From JAYREN01 sp963663375 (GTDB lineage: Bacteria > Acidobacteriota > Holophagae > Holophagales > Holophagaceae): a stretch of 64,000 bases of DNA. The notes below the pieces were generated by a model. That model did no database searches. It saw nothing but the letters and a program-made list of their open reading frames with translations, and was not told where the DNA came from. Each line of letters starts with the position of its first letter. Within the stretch, counting starts at the first letter, position 1. The position numbers and the translations under genes were made by a program. This document shows, one piece after another, positions 41,461 to 50,017 of this stretch. The stretch lies in assembly GCA_963663375.1 (NCBI GenBank), contig OY760195.1:310001-374000 (forward strand), read 5' to 3'.

Positions 41461-42897
41461 ATGCGTTGGACTCACGCCTTCATGTACGACCGAGCGGTGG
41501 CCAAGGATCGGGCCTACGATGGGCGCTTCTACACGGCCGTCACAACGACGGGGATCTACTGTCTGCCCTCCTGTCCGGCCCGCAAGCCCAAGGCGGAGAA
41601 CACTCGCTTTTTCGCTTCGGAACCGGAGGCGCTGGACGCGGGCTTCCGGGCCTGCCATCGCTGCCGCCCGGATCGATTCCAGGCGGGCGGGAATGCGAAT
41701 TTGGAGCTGCTGGAGACGCTAATCGCTCGGGTCCATGGGGCTCCTGATTGTTTTCGGACGGTGGAGGATCTCACCTCCGAGAGTGGCTGGGGCGCCACGC
41801 GACTGGCGGAGCTCTTTCGGGAACATCTCCACCTGACGCCACTGGCCTTCCTGCAGCGAACGCGAATACGGGAAGCGCAGTGCCTTCTCGGGGCGACCTC
41901 ACGCTCGGTTTCTGACGTGGCCCTCGAGGCGGGCTTCGAGAGCCCGTCTGTCTTTCACGCCCAGTTCCGGAAGCAGGCGGCCCTGACCCCTGGGGAGTAT
42001 CGGAAGCTGTCCCGGGGCGAAAGCTTCGCGTTGGCCTTGCCCTTGCCCCGTGATTTCCGGGTCGAGGATGTGCTCGCCTACCACGGGCGGGATCCCCAGA
42101 GCCTCTGCGAGCGCGTCGAGGGGCGGAGGCTCTTCAAGGCCATCGGTGAGGGCGTGCTGGAGATCCGATTCGAGGGGTCGAAGGCCCATTGCCACCTGCA
42201 CGACGCTCCAGAGGATGGTCCCGCCAGGATCGCCCTGCATCGCTGCGCGCTGCGGATGCTGGGCCTCCACCAGGATCCGACGGCCTTCGAGCGGAGCCTG
42301 GTCCGCCATCCCGCCTTCCAAGCGCTGGTGATGGCTCGGCGCGGGCTTCGAGTCCCCCTCACCGCCAACGTCTGGGAGGCTCTGGTCTGGGCCATCCTCG
42401 GCCAGCAGGTGAATCTGACCTTTGCCTACACGCTGCGGCGGGCGCTGGTGGCGCGGCTGGGGCAGCCTCGGCCCTTGGGCCTGCGCAGCCATCCCGGGCC
42501 CGAGGCACTGGCTGGGGTAAACCTGGAGGATCTTCTGGAACTGCGCCTTTCCAGGGCCAAGGCCGAATGCCTGCTTCGGGTGGCCCAGGCTGCAGTCTCA
42601 GGTGCGCTGAATCTGGAGGCCTTTCCGGATCGGCCCGCAACCCGTGCTTCGGCCCACCTGCTGGCCATCAAGGGCATCGGTCCCTGGACCGCCCAGTATG
42701 TGCTGATGCGCGGCTGCGGCTTCGGAGACTGCGTGCCCATCGGTGACGCGGGGCTCACCCTGGCGCTGCAGCGGCACCATGGGCTCGACCACCGGCCCGG
42801 TCCCTCGGAGACGCTCGAATTGCTCGCACCCTTCGCCCCCCATCGCAGCCTGGCCGTCTTCCACCTCTGGGCCAGCCTGAAAGGAGTCCCCGCATGA
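41461..42897 (+). CDS. Ada-AlkA fusion: methylphosphotriester sensor, AraC helix-turn-helix, 3-methyladenine glycosylase
   Basis: 478 residues, three parts. Residues 1-75: the Ada zinc domain, with Cys34, Cys38, Cys65 and Cys68 at the same spacing as Ada Cys38/42/69/72. Residues 85-185: an AraC-type double helix-turn-helix (SVSDVALEAGFESPSVFHAQFRK). Residues 195-478: an AlkA glycosylase with NVWEALVWAILGQQVN, the helix-hairpin-helix IKGIGPWTAQYVL and catalytic Asp429 in PIGDAGL. It can sense methylated phosphate backbone, activate genes and excise alkylated purines. The ATG has no good ribosome site; the start is set by Ada homology. It overlaps the second ogt by 4 nt. Confidence 0.92.
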   Translation: MRWTHAFMYDRAVAKDRAYDGRFYTAVTTTGIYCLPSCPARKPKAENTRFFASEPEALDAGFRACHRCRPDRFQAGGNANLELLETLIARVHGAPDCFRTVEDLTSESGWGATRLAELFREHLHLTPLAFLQRTRIREAQCLLGATSRSVSDVALEAGFESPSVFHAQFRKQAALTPGEYRKLSRGESFALALPLPRDFRVEDVLAYHGRDPQSLCERVEGRRLFKAIGEGVLEIRFEGSKAHCHLHDAPEDGPARIALHRCALRMLGLHQDPTAFERSLVRHPAFQALVMARRGLRVPLTANVWEALVWAILGQQVNLTFAYTLRRALVARLGQPRPLGLRSHPGPEALAGVNLEDLLELRLSRAKAECLLRVAQAAVSGALNLEAFPDRPATRASAHLLAIKGIGPWTAQYVLMRGCGFGDCVPIGDAGLTLALQRHHGLDHRPGPSETLELLAPFAPHRSLAVFHLWASLKGVPA

Positions 42898-43403
42898 AGC
42901 CTTGGCTGCACTCTCTCGGAAGCCCCCTGGGAACCTTGCTTGCCGCCGCCAACCACGAGGGCGCCCTGGTCTATCTAGGCTTCGCGGAGCACGAGCCCCG
43001 ACAGGCGCTCATCCTTGGCCTCGAAGCCACCCAGGAGACCTTGACCCGGGATCCCTCGGCGCTGGGCCTCCTGCGGGACCAACTCGACGCCTACTTCCGA
43101 GGCTCGCGCCAGCGATTCGAGGTGCCCCTGGAACTGCGCGGCACGGCCTTTCGCCGCCGAGTCTGGGAAGAACTGCAGCGCATCCCCTTCGGGGTGACCC
43201 TGTCCTATGGCGAACTGGCCAAGCGGCTGGGCGATTCCAAACTCAGCCGCGCGGTGGGCGCCGCCAACGGTGCGAATCCCGTGTCGATCCTCGTTCCCTG
43301 CCACCGCGTCATCGGCGCCGATGGCCGCCTCACGGGATATGCGGGCGGGCTCGGTAACAAGGAGGCGCTGCTGAGCCTGGAACTCGCCTTCAGCGCCAGG
43401 TAA
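42894..43403 (+). CDS. ogt: methylated-DNA--protein-cysteine methyltransferase (second copy)
   Basis: 169 residues. VWEELQRIPFGVTLSYGELAKRLG, AVGAANGANPVSILVPCHRVIGADG (acceptor Cys136) and YAGGLGNKEALL identify it. It is clearly diverged from the copy at 40.9 kb, so this is not a recent tandem duplication. Its ATG overlaps the Ada-AlkA stop by 4 nt, giving coupled translation. It completes the functions of a split Ada protein: sensor plus glycosylase in one chain, O6-guanine repair in this one. It is convergent with speD, with repeats R2 and R1 in the gap. Confidence 0.94.
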   Translation: MKPWLHSLGSPLGTLLAAANHEGALVYLGFAEHEPRQALILGLEATQETLTRDPSALGLLRDQLDAYFRGSRQRFEVPLELRGTAFRRRVWEELQRIPFGVTLSYGELAKRLGDSKLSRAVGAANGANPVSILVPCHRVIGADGRLTGYAGGLGNKEALLSLELAFSAR

Positions 43404-43455
43404 ACACCGCTTCCCGGTTATCGGTGTGACTCAGCTACGAAGGGAAAAGCGCCTT

Positions 43456-43660
43456 GAAACCGCGAATGGCCGCGAATGCCCCAATCCAGGCCCGCCTGGC
43501 CTTTCAATCGGGCCTATGAGGGCTGGGCGATACGCCGATTGAGAGGAGGCGGGGCGGTGGTTGTAGGCCATTCGCGCGCCGGCAAGGGCGTATTCGCGAA
43601 ATTCGGGGTTCAGTCTTTTTGGCGGAGTTTGGCCGATAATAGGGCACCGTTTTTACCCCT
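43456..43660 (+). repeat. R2 repeat copy A (GCGAATG-word hairpin element)
   Basis: It starts GAAACCGCGAATGGCCGCGA and ends in TTTGGCCGATAATAGGG. Opposing arms of CGCGAATG-type words (43459-43479 and about 43569-43609) flank a second pair, CCTTTCAATCGG against CCGATTGAGAGG. It aligns over about 200 bp with the reverse strand of 58857-59116. It occupies the 362-bp gap between the convergent second ogt and speD. No gene is seen in it. Confidence 0.8.
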
Positions 43661-43689
43661 GCCGTCGTGTGACTTCGCGGCATGAGCTT

Positions 43690-43750
43690 TTGGCGGATCA
43701 AGGCAGGCAACCAGGAAGGTGTTCCCCGGAAATCCGTGAGGACCGGAAAA
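43690..43750 (-). repeat. end fragment of repeat R1
   Basis: On the minus strand, TCCTCACGGATTTCCGGGGA followed by ACACCTT resembles the end of the R1 copy at 53355 (TCCTCACGGAATTCCGAGGA). Only about 55-60 bp of R1 remains; it lies between R2 copy A and the speD stop codon. Confidence 0.55.
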
Positions 43751-43766
43751 ACCACGAGCTATACGT

Positions 43767-44144
43767 TCAACCCATGGAAAGACTCGATTCGAGCCCCAGC
43801 CCCTCTCCCCGGCTGATTTCCCGGGTGCTGATTTCCTGGGCACCCAGGGCACAGCGCAGCGTTTCCATGGCTCTGGCCTGGTCCACCCGGTCGCTGCAGG
43901 TGAAATAGTCCAGGGCGGCGAAGCCGAACTCGGGCCAGGTATGAATGGCCAGATGGCTCTCGGACACGATGACCACGCCGCTGATGCCCAGGGGCGAAAA
44001 GTGATGGAAGCTCTGGGTCACCACCGTGGCACCGCTATCCCGAGCGGCCTGGAGCATGGCGTTGCGGACGAGGTCCAGGTCCGAGAGGTGCGCGGGATCG
44101 CAGCCTCGCAGATCGGCCAGCAGGTGATGTCCGAGTGCATGCAT
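43767..44144 (-). CDS. speD: S-adenosylmethionine decarboxylase proenzyme
   Basis: 125 residues from ATG 44144 (a TTG at 44150 is an alternative). GHHLLADLRGCD opens the chain, and VSESHLAIHTWPE contains the self-cleavage site Glu62-Ser63 that creates the pyruvoyl cofactor; the catalytic His and Cys are in QSFHHFSPLGIS and YFTCSD. It makes decarboxylated AdoMet for spermidine synthesis. speE is not beside it. It lies 12 nt downstream of the RNA methyltransferase gene on the same strand. Confidence 0.93.
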   Translation of the reverse strand: MHALGHHLLADLRGCDPAHLSDLDLVRNAMLQAARDSGATVVTQSFHHFSPLGISGVVIVSESHLAIHTWPEFGFAALDYFTCSDRVDQARAMETLRCALGAQEISTREISRGEGLGLESSLSMG

Positions 44145-44156
44145 GAGCAAAAGCTA

Positions 44157-45431
44157 TCAGGAAAGGGCAGCCGCTGGGCGCAGCAGTCCCACGAACTCCG
44201 CGTGGGCCGTGAGGGGGAAGAGATCCAGCACGGTCAACTGCGCCAACTGCCACTCCGGGGCCAGCCGCTTGATGTCGCGGCAGAAAGCCGCCCCATCGCA
44301 GCCCACAAGCACCAGCGTCCCGGCCTTGGCGCTCTTCAGCTTTTCGACGAAGGCCGGGGCTAGGCCCACCCGGGGAGGATCCACCAGGATCGTATCGCCG
44401 GGTTCGCCGAGGGCGTCGGTGATCCAGTCCGCCGCGTCCGTGGCGTGGCACTCGGCGGGGAGCTTCATGGCTTCCAGGTTCTTCTTGGCCCAGGCCACGG
44501 CATTGGGTTCGGATTCCACCAGCACGAAACGCTGGAAACGCTCCCGCAGCAGGGCCGAAAAGAGTCCCACGCCGCCGTAGAGATCGAAGAGGGTGCCGCC
44601 CCGCACATCCCAGCCCTCAAGCACGGAGGCAAAGGCCTCCATGGCCCAGGGGGCGCAGACCTGGAAGAAGCCACCGGCCCGATGGCGGAGCACCGCGCCC
44701 TGGTAGCGATGGAGCACAGAATCCTGGGTGGCGTGCCAGCCGTCGGGCTCCAGATGCCAGGCGCGGCCGTCCTCGAGACTGGCGAAGACTTCGCCAGCGG
44801 GAGTGCCAGTGGCCAGTTCCCACCGCTGGGGGCGGGAGGGCAGGGCCCCTTCGGCCAGGGCCTCCAATAGTCGGGGAATGGCGTCCGAAATGGCCTGAGC
44901 AGCCACGGGGCACTGGGTGACGGGCACGATGGAGTGGCTGCGGCGGCGGTGGAAGCCTAATTGTTTTCCGGCCCAGTGGAGCTGGATGCGGTGGCGGCGG
45001 GCTTCTAGAGGCGCGGGCCGCCAGTCCCACTCGCCCAGCTCGGGCAGCTGGCGGCGGAGCAGATCCTCGACCATCATGCGCTTGAGTTCGGCCACCCGCG
45101 GGCCCGCTTCCCACAGTTCGCAGCCACCGCAGAGCTTGGCCACGGGGCATCCGGCGTGACTGCGTCGGGGATCTGGCTTGAGCCAGCGGAGCACATCGCC
45201 TTCGCCGTGGCGCGCCTTCCAGCGCACCTCGGCCTCCACTTCCTCGCCGGGGAAGAGCGCCATGGGCGCCGAGAGCAACAGGAGCCGACCGTCGGCTTCC
45301 CGACCCACGCCCATGCCACCCCAGGCCAGGCGCTCGACCTTGCCGATCCATTTCACCTTCGGGTTCACCGGGGCTGGGTAGACTGATTTTCGTTCCTTAA
45401 CCACTGGCCTGGAGCCGACCTTGCGCTTCAC
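44157..45431 (-). CDS. TrmA/RumA-family RNA (uracil-5-)-methyltransferase
   Basis: 424 residues at the longest start (GTG 45431); GTG 45404 is likelier because the longest start overlaps the divergent neighbour by 11 nt. An N-terminal TRAM-like region (GKVERLAWGGMGVGREADGR) is followed by the iron-sulfur cluster Cys set CPVAKLCGGCELW and a further Cys in TQCPVAA. The SAM domain has FDLYGGVGLFSALL and VDPPRVGLAP, the catalytic Cys is in LVGCDGAAF and the final Glu in HAEFVGLL. It methylates C5 of a uridine in 23S rRNA or tRNA; which one is not decided by sequence. Confidence 0.86.
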   Translation of the reverse strand: MKRKVGSRPVVKERKSVYPAPVNPKVKWIGKVERLAWGGMGVGREADGRLLLLSAPMALFPGEEVEAEVRWKARHGEGDVLRWLKPDPRRSHAGCPVAKLCGGCELWEAGPRVAELKRMMVEDLLRRQLPELGEWDWRPAPLEARRHRIQLHWAGKQLGFHRRRSHSIVPVTQCPVAAQAISDAIPRLLEALAEGALPSRPQRWELATGTPAGEVFASLEDGRAWHLEPDGWHATQDSVLHRYQGAVLRHRAGGFFQVCAPWAMEAFASVLEGWDVRGGTLFDLYGGVGLFSALLRERFQRFVLVESEPNAVAWAKKNLEAMKLPAECHATDAADWITDALGEPGDTILVDPPRVGLAPAFVEKLKSAKAGTLVLVGCDGAAFCRDIKRLAPEWQLAQLTVLDLFPLTAHAEFVGLLRPAAALS

Positions 45432-47133
45432 TGTCGCCCTCCCCTCAATTCACCGTAGCAGCCTCGAGGCCCGCCTGGGCAGAGAGCTGGTGCGGGCACT
45501 GCAATGGGTGGACGCGGCTCCGGCGGATGTGGTGGTGGGCCTCGAGGGCGAAGGCAACCTTGCGGACTGTGCGGTGTGGCCCGGAGAAGAAGCCGCCCTG
45601 GCGCTCCTGGTGGCGGGCTTCGAACGACTCAAGGACCGACGGGACATGGAGCGCCTCCACGACGTGGGGCGGGCCCTGGCCTCGGAACAGGATCTGGATC
45701 GCCTGTTGGATCTCATCCTGGTGCAGGCCCGGCAGCTGTTGTCGGCGGAGGCCGGGTCCATCTACCTGGTGGTGGGGGAAGGCGAAGGCCGTGAGTTGCT
45801 CTTCGCCCACACCCAGAACGCCCGCCTGAGCCTGCCCTACCATCGCTTTCATCTGCCCATCTCCAAGACCTCCATGGCCGGTTTCGCCGCCGAAACGGGG
45901 CAGAGCCTCTCCATCGTGGATGTCTATCGCATCCCCGAGGATGCCCCCTATCGCTTCAACGACAGCTTCGACCGACAGGCGAGCTATCGCACCGTGTCCA
46001 TGCTCTGCGTGCCCCTCCATGACCGGGAAGGCGAAGTGCTCGGCGTGCTCCAGCTCATCAACCGAATGGACGAGGACGAAGACGACCGCCCCATCGTGCC
46101 GTTCCGCGCCAGTGACCTGAGACTGGCGGAGAGCCTGGCGGGGCAGGCGGGGGTCGCGGTGAAGAACGCTCGGCTGCGGCTGGAGATCGAAAACCTCTTC
46201 GAGAGCTTCGTGAATGCCTCCGTGCTGGCCATCGAGCAGCGGGACCCGGTCACCAGCGGCCACTCGGGCCGGGTGGCTGCCCTCACCGTGGGGCTGGCGG
46301 AAGCCATCAATGCCACCCCCAACGGGGCCTACGGACAGGTGATGTTCAGCGATCACCAGATTCGCGAGATCCGCTATGCCAGCCTGCTCCATGACTTCGG
46401 CAAGGTGGGCGTGCGGGAACAGGTGCTCGTGAAGGCCAAGAAACTGGAACCCACCCGTCTGGAGATGGTGCTCCAGCGGATCCGGCAGCGCCAGGAAGAG
46501 CGCATGCGCCAGCAGCTCCAGGCGGACTGGCAGGCCGGTCGACCCTTCGATCCCGTCCGCTGGGAGCGGCTCCAGCAGGAGCTTCAGGAGGAGGCGGATC
46601 GACTCATCGCTCTCGTGGTGCAGGCCAATGAGCCCTCCGTGCTGCCTCGGGAGGTCATGGGTGATCTGGACCGCCTGGCCGCGCTGGACTATCGCCACTG
46701 GAATGGCCAGACCGAGAGCCTCGTCACTGAGGGTGACTTGGCGGCGCTGCGGATCCCCAAGGGCAGCCTCTCCGAGGATGAGCGCCAGGAAATCGAAAGC
46801 CACGTTACCCACACCTACCAGTTCTTGAGCCAGATTCCCTGGACTCGGGACCTGGCCGCGGTGCCTGAGATCGCCTTTGCCCATCACGAACGGATGAACG
46901 GCCGCGGGTATCCGCGCCGCCTGGGCGCTCCGGAGATCCCCCTGCAAAGCCGGGCCATGGCCATCTCAGATGTGTTCGACGCCCTCACCGCCCAGGACCG
47001 CCCCTACAAGTCCGCCGTGCCCCTGGAACGCAGCCTGGGCATCCTCGAGGCCGATGCCAAGGCCGGGCACTTGGATGCCGACCTGCTGAGGCTCTTCATC
47101 GAGGCAAGGGTATACGAGCGCACTGCTCGCTGA
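45421..47133 (+). CDS. GAF and HD-GYP domain protein with an insertion in the HD-GYP fold
   Basis: 570 residues from TTG 45421 (GGAG 8 nt upstream). A GAF domain (about residues 85-245: LLSAEAGSIYLVVGEGEG, MLCVPLHDREGEVLGVLQLINRM) precedes an HD-GYP domain with RDPVTSGHSGRV, HDFGKVG at 324-330, AHHERMNGRGYP at 487-498 and SDVFDALTAQDRPYK. HD-GYP proteins hydrolyse cyclic di-GMP. The distance from HD to HHE is 164 residues, against about 62 normally. The extra 100 residues (about 345-450) are charged and helical. GYP is kept but the usual Asp before it is Asn. Confidence 0.88.
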   Translation: MRFTVALPSIHRSSLEARLGRELVRALQWVDAAPADVVVGLEGEGNLADCAVWPGEEAALALLVAGFERLKDRRDMERLHDVGRALASEQDLDRLLDLILVQARQLLSAEAGSIYLVVGEGEGRELLFAHTQNARLSLPYHRFHLPISKTSMAGFAAETGQSLSIVDVYRIPEDAPYRFNDSFDRQASYRTVSMLCVPLHDREGEVLGVLQLINRMDEDEDDRPIVPFRASDLRLAESLAGQAGVAVKNARLRLEIENLFESFVNASVLAIEQRDPVTSGHSGRVAALTVGLAEAINATPNGAYGQVMFSDHQIREIRYASLLHDFGKVGVREQVLVKAKKLEPTRLEMVLQRIRQRQEERMRQQLQADWQAGRPFDPVRWERLQQELQEEADRLIALVVQANEPSVLPREVMGDLDRLAALDYRHWNGQTESLVTEGDLAALRIPKGSLSEDERQEIESHVTHTYQFLSQIPWTRDLAAVPEIAFAHHERMNGRGYPRRLGAPEIPLQSRAMAISDVFDALTAQDRPYKSAVPLERSLGILEADAKAGHLDADLLRLFIEARVYERTAR

Positions 47134-47205
47134 TAGGAATAGTGCCCCTGATCTCAGCCGAACGTTCTGCCCCACCCGGAACCTGATCCAACTGCGATCT
47201 GTCCT

Positions 47206-47360
47206 CTTTTCATCCTGTCTATCCTGTTCATCCTGGCTGATTCCTTTTTAGAGCCAGGATAAACAGGATGCACAGGATGAAGATCGAAAACGGGACTCGT
47301 GCTTGGCTCCCGCAGAGTCAGTCTGGAGGACTTGTCTTGAAGGCCACGAATCCCTTCCTG
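47206..47360 (+). repeat. R3 repeat copy A (CATCCTGT-word hairpin element)
   Basis: Arms of three near-tandem words each: 47211-47238 (CATCCTGTCTATCCTG and on) pairs with 47252-47279 at 25 of 28 positions. A conserved tail follows (ACGGGACTCGTGCTTGGCTC near 47290). The whole unit aligns with the reverse strand of 58713-58860. It lies in the 345-bp gap between the HD-GYP gene and fabZ, both on the plus strand. The rest of the gap shows nothing else but the fabZ ribosome site. Confidence 0.8.
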
Positions 47361-47478
47361 CCTTGTTTCTTCCTGCCGACCCGTGGCGATCGGTGGTTTT
47401 TCCGCAGGCCGTGGTCGGAACCTCCCCACGGGACAAGGGCCTTCGGCTGTGAGAGAATGACCGTTCTGGAGTTTTTTC

Positions 47479-47943
47479 ATGTCCGATCCGAACGCCAAGA
47501 CCATTGATATCCAGGGGATCATGGATCTTCTGCCCCATCGGTTCCCCATCCTGCTGGTGGACCGGGTGCTGGACTACGAACAGGGCCAGTGGATTCGGGG
47601 CATCAAGAACATCACCATGGGCGATCCCATCTTCCAGGGCCATTTCCCCAAGCAGCCGGTGTTCCCCGGCGTGCTCATTGTGGAAGCCATGGCCCAGACC
47701 GGTGGCTGCCTGATCATGCAGCAATTCGAGGACCGCGCGCGAAAGGTCATCTACTTCATGGCCATCGACGCCGTGAAGTTCCGCAAGCCCGTGGTGCCGG
47801 GCGACCAGATGGTGATGGAAGTCAAGGTCATCCAGAACAAGGGCAAGATCTGCAAGATGCGGGGAGAGGCCTTCGTCGAGGGCCAGAAGGTGGCCGAGGC
47901 GGAATTCATGTCCATGCTCATCGATCTCCCGGAGGGGAATTAA
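47479..47943 (+). CDS. fabZ: 3-hydroxyacyl-[acyl-carrier-protein] dehydratase FabZ
   Basis: 154 residues, ATG 47479 with GGAG 8 nt upstream. DIQGIMDLLPHRFPILLVDRV and GHFPKQPVFPGVLIVEAMAQTGG are the FabZ hot-dog motifs, the second holding the catalytic Glu of the EAMAQ helix, with the His in LLPHRFP. It dehydrates 3-hydroxyacyl-ACP in fatty acid elongation. lpxA starts 2 nt after its stop, the standard fabZ-lpxA pairing that links fatty acid and lipid A synthesis at 3-hydroxymyristoyl-ACP. Confidence 0.96.
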   Translation: MSDPNAKTIDIQGIMDLLPHRFPILLVDRVLDYEQGQWIRGIKNITMGDPIFQGHFPKQPVFPGVLIVEAMAQTGGCLIMQQFEDRARKVIYFMAIDAVKFRKPVVPGDQMVMEVKVIQNKGKICKMRGEAFVEGQKVAEAEFMSMLIDLPEGN

Positions 47944-47945
47944 CC

Positions 47946-48731
47946 ATGGCCGCGCAGATCCATCCCTCCTCCGTGATCAGTGCCGAGGCTCAGATCGCCG
48001 ATGGCGCCATCATTGGCCCCTTCTGCGTAGTGGAAGGCAACGCCAAGATCGGCGCCCGCACCCTGCTTCGCAGCCATGTGGTGATCGGTCCCCATACGGA
48101 GCTGGGTGAGGACAACGAGGTCTATCCCCACGCAACTCTGGGCATGGGGCCCCAGGATCTCAAATTCAAGGGGGCTCCCACTCGTTTGGTCATCGGGAAC
48201 GGCAACGTGTTCCGCGAAGGCTGCACCATGCACCGCGGCACCGAGGGCGGCGGCGGCATCACCACCATCGCCGACGAGAACTTCTTCATGACGGGTTCCC
48301 ATGTGGCCCACGACTGCCATGTGGGCAGCCGCAACATCTTCGCCAATAACGGCACTCTGGCGGGACACGTGGAAGTGGGCGACGGCTGCACCATCGGAGC
48401 CTTCTCGGCGGTACATCAGTTCTGCCGTGTGGGGGACCACGCCTTCATGGGCGGGTTCACCGTGGCCACCCTGGATGTGCTGCCCTTCATGAAGACCGTG
48501 GGGGCCCGCGACACCAAGAGCTACGGCGTAAATGCCATCGGCCTGCGCCGCAAGGGCTTTCCAGAAGAGGTGGTCTCGGGCCTCATGAAGGCCCATCGCA
48601 TCCTTTTCCACAGCGGGCTCCTCAAGGAAGAGGCCTTGGCCCAGACCGAGGCCGAACTCGGGCACATCGCCGAGGTGGCCTACCTCTTGAAGTTCATGCG
48701 TGCAGCCAAGCGAGGCATCCATCGTGGCTGA
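47946..48731 (+). CDS. lpxA: UDP-N-acetylglucosamine acyltransferase LpxA
   Basis: 261 residues, starting 2 nt after fabZ with GGAGGGG just upstream. Hexapeptide repeats of the left-handed beta-helix run from residue 6 to about 180 (IADGAIIGPFCVV, NVFREGCTMHRGT, TGSHVAHDCHVG), with the catalytic His in HVAHDCH. The C-terminal helical domain follows (KGFPEEVVSGLMKAHRIL). It transfers a 3-hydroxyacyl chain to UDP-GlcNAc, the first step of lipid A synthesis, confirming a Gram-negative outer membrane. It overlaps era by 8 nt. Confidence 0.96.
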   Translation: MAAQIHPSSVISAEAQIADGAIIGPFCVVEGNAKIGARTLLRSHVVIGPHTELGEDNEVYPHATLGMGPQDLKFKGAPTRLVIGNGNVFREGCTMHRGTEGGGGITTIADENFFMTGSHVAHDCHVGSRNIFANNGTLAGHVEVGDGCTIGAFSAVHQFCRVGDHAFMGGFTVATLDVLPFMKTVGARDTKSYGVNAIGLRRKGFPEEVVSGLMKAHRILFHSGLLKEEALAQTEAELGHIAEVAYLLKFMRAAKRGIHRG

Positions 48732-49638
48732 CACTCGGCGTTTCGCCACGGTGGCCCTGGTGGGCATCCCCAATTCAGGCAAATCCACGCTGCTCAATGC
48801 CCTGGTGGGTGAGAAATTGGCGGCCGTGAGCCAGACGCCCCAGACCACCCGGGGCAAGATCATGGGTGTGGTGAATCGCGGCGAGACCCAGTTCGCCTTC
48901 CTGGATACGCCGGGCGTTCACCAGCCCCAGCACGCCCTCAATCAGCGCATGTTGCAGCACGTGGAACTGGCCCTCTCCGAGGCCGATCTGCTGGTGTGGG
49001 TGGTGGATGCCGATGGCTTCCTGGGCCCCGGTGAGCGTGAGCTGGCCAAGCGGCTCAAGGCCGCCCAGCAGCCGGTCTACCTCGTGCTCAACAAGCTCGA
49101 TCTCCTTTCCAAGGGGCGCCTGCTGGAGAAGATCGTCGAGTACAAGGATCTGATGACCTACCGGGAGATCATCCCCGTGGGGGCCAAGCTGGGGCAGAAC
49201 CTCGAACCCCTCTGGGCCGTCTTCGAGCGCGATGCACCCCAGGGTGAATGGGCCTTCGACGGCGAGACCTTCACCGACCAGACCGAGCGCGGCATGGCCG
49301 CCGAATTCATCCGCGAAAAAGTGCTGCGCAAGACCCGGGAAGAGGTTCCCCACGGCGTGGCCGTGGTCATTCGCCGCTGGATCGAAACGGGCCAGCAGGA
49401 CTTCCCCGAGGATCTCGCCGAGGAGGGCGCGTACCTGGAAGTAGAGATCCTTGTGGACCGCGACAGCCACCGCAAGATCCTCCTGGGTTCGGGTGGCGAA
49501 AAGATCCGGGACATCCGCCTGAGCGCCCAGCGCGAGCTGAAGAAACTCCTGCAGCGCCCTGTGCGCCTGGATCTCCATGTCAAGGTGGAGGAAGGCTGGC
49601 GGGATCGCCCGGACAAGCTGGATCAACTGAATCTCTGA
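48724..49638 (+). CDS. era: GTPase Era
   Basis: 304 residues from GTG 48724, preferred over GTG 48700 for its GAGG 8 nt upstream and for length. G1 GIPNSGKSTLLN, G2 TPQTTRG, G3 LDTPGVH, G4 LNKLDLL; the C-terminal KH domain has ILLGSGGEKIRDI. Era binds the 3' end of 16S rRNA and helps assemble the 30S subunit. It overlaps lpxA by 8 nt, so translation may be coupled. A 379-bp gap with a hairpin and an AT-rich promoter region separates it from the TonB receptor gene. Confidence 0.95.
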   Translation: MADTRRFATVALVGIPNSGKSTLLNALVGEKLAAVSQTPQTTRGKIMGVVNRGETQFAFLDTPGVHQPQHALNQRMLQHVELALSEADLLVWVVDADGFLGPGERELAKRLKAAQQPVYLVLNKLDLLSKGRLLEKIVEYKDLMTYREIIPVGAKLGQNLEPLWAVFERDAPQGEWAFDGETFTDQTERGMAAEFIREKVLRKTREEVPHGVAVVIRRWIETGQQDFPEDLAEEGAYLEVEILVDRDSHRKILLGSGGEKIRDIRLSAQRELKKLLQRPVRLDLHVKVEEGWRDRPDKLDQLNL

Positions 49639-49687
49639 GGTCTGATTCCCTCGATTCAGCAGGCGAGTCACACGGGGTCCGTTCTTG

Positions 49688-49747
49688 TCCCCTTCATCCC
49701 ATCCCTGTTCCACGTGTTTTCAACAGGGATAAAGGTGATGAAGGGGA
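49688..49747. repeat. R3-like hairpin downstream of era
   Basis: TCCCCTTCATCCCATCCCTG (49688-49707) pairs with 49722-49747 apart from a 4-nt bulge. The CATCC words recall repeat R3, but the flanking R3 tail is absent. It could act as the era terminator or be a diverged repeat unit. The rest of the gap (49639-50017) shows only the AT-rich region before the TonB gene. Confidence 0.6.
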
Positions 49748-49960
49748 TAACGGCAATGCCGATTCGGGTCGCCCGCCTATGATGAGCAAACCCTGCCGCT
49801 CCCTTGCGCCTCGATGCCGATTTTAAATTCACGAAAAGGGTAAGTGGTACAAGTCGCTGAATGGTTGAAAAACGGTTGCAAAAAGGTTCCTTGGCCTGGA
49901 GCTTCAGCGGTGGCAATCTAGGGCGCCGCTCCCTGGGGTGGTTGTTCCCTGGGGTCGTAA

Positions 49961-49973
49961 AATTTTTGTGCAT
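49961..49973 (+). promoter_or_regulatory. AT-rich motif shared with the cysteine synthase promoter
   Basis: AATTTTTGTGCAT lies 44 nt before the TonB receptor ATG. The same 13 bases occur at 54925-54937, 22 nt before the cysteine synthase ATG, in the same orientation. Such an exact AT-rich match in a high-GC background suggests a common regulator or promoter type. Confidence 0.5.
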
Positions 49974-50017
49974 TTTTCAATGTTGCTGCACTTGACCGCT
50001 TTTTATCAGGAGGGCTC

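Noticed and set aside
43456..43660. CRISPR array or cas-linked repeats
   Set aside because: The repeated words are 8-11 nt, nearly contiguous and arranged in opposing arms, with no equal-length spacers and no cas genes in the window.
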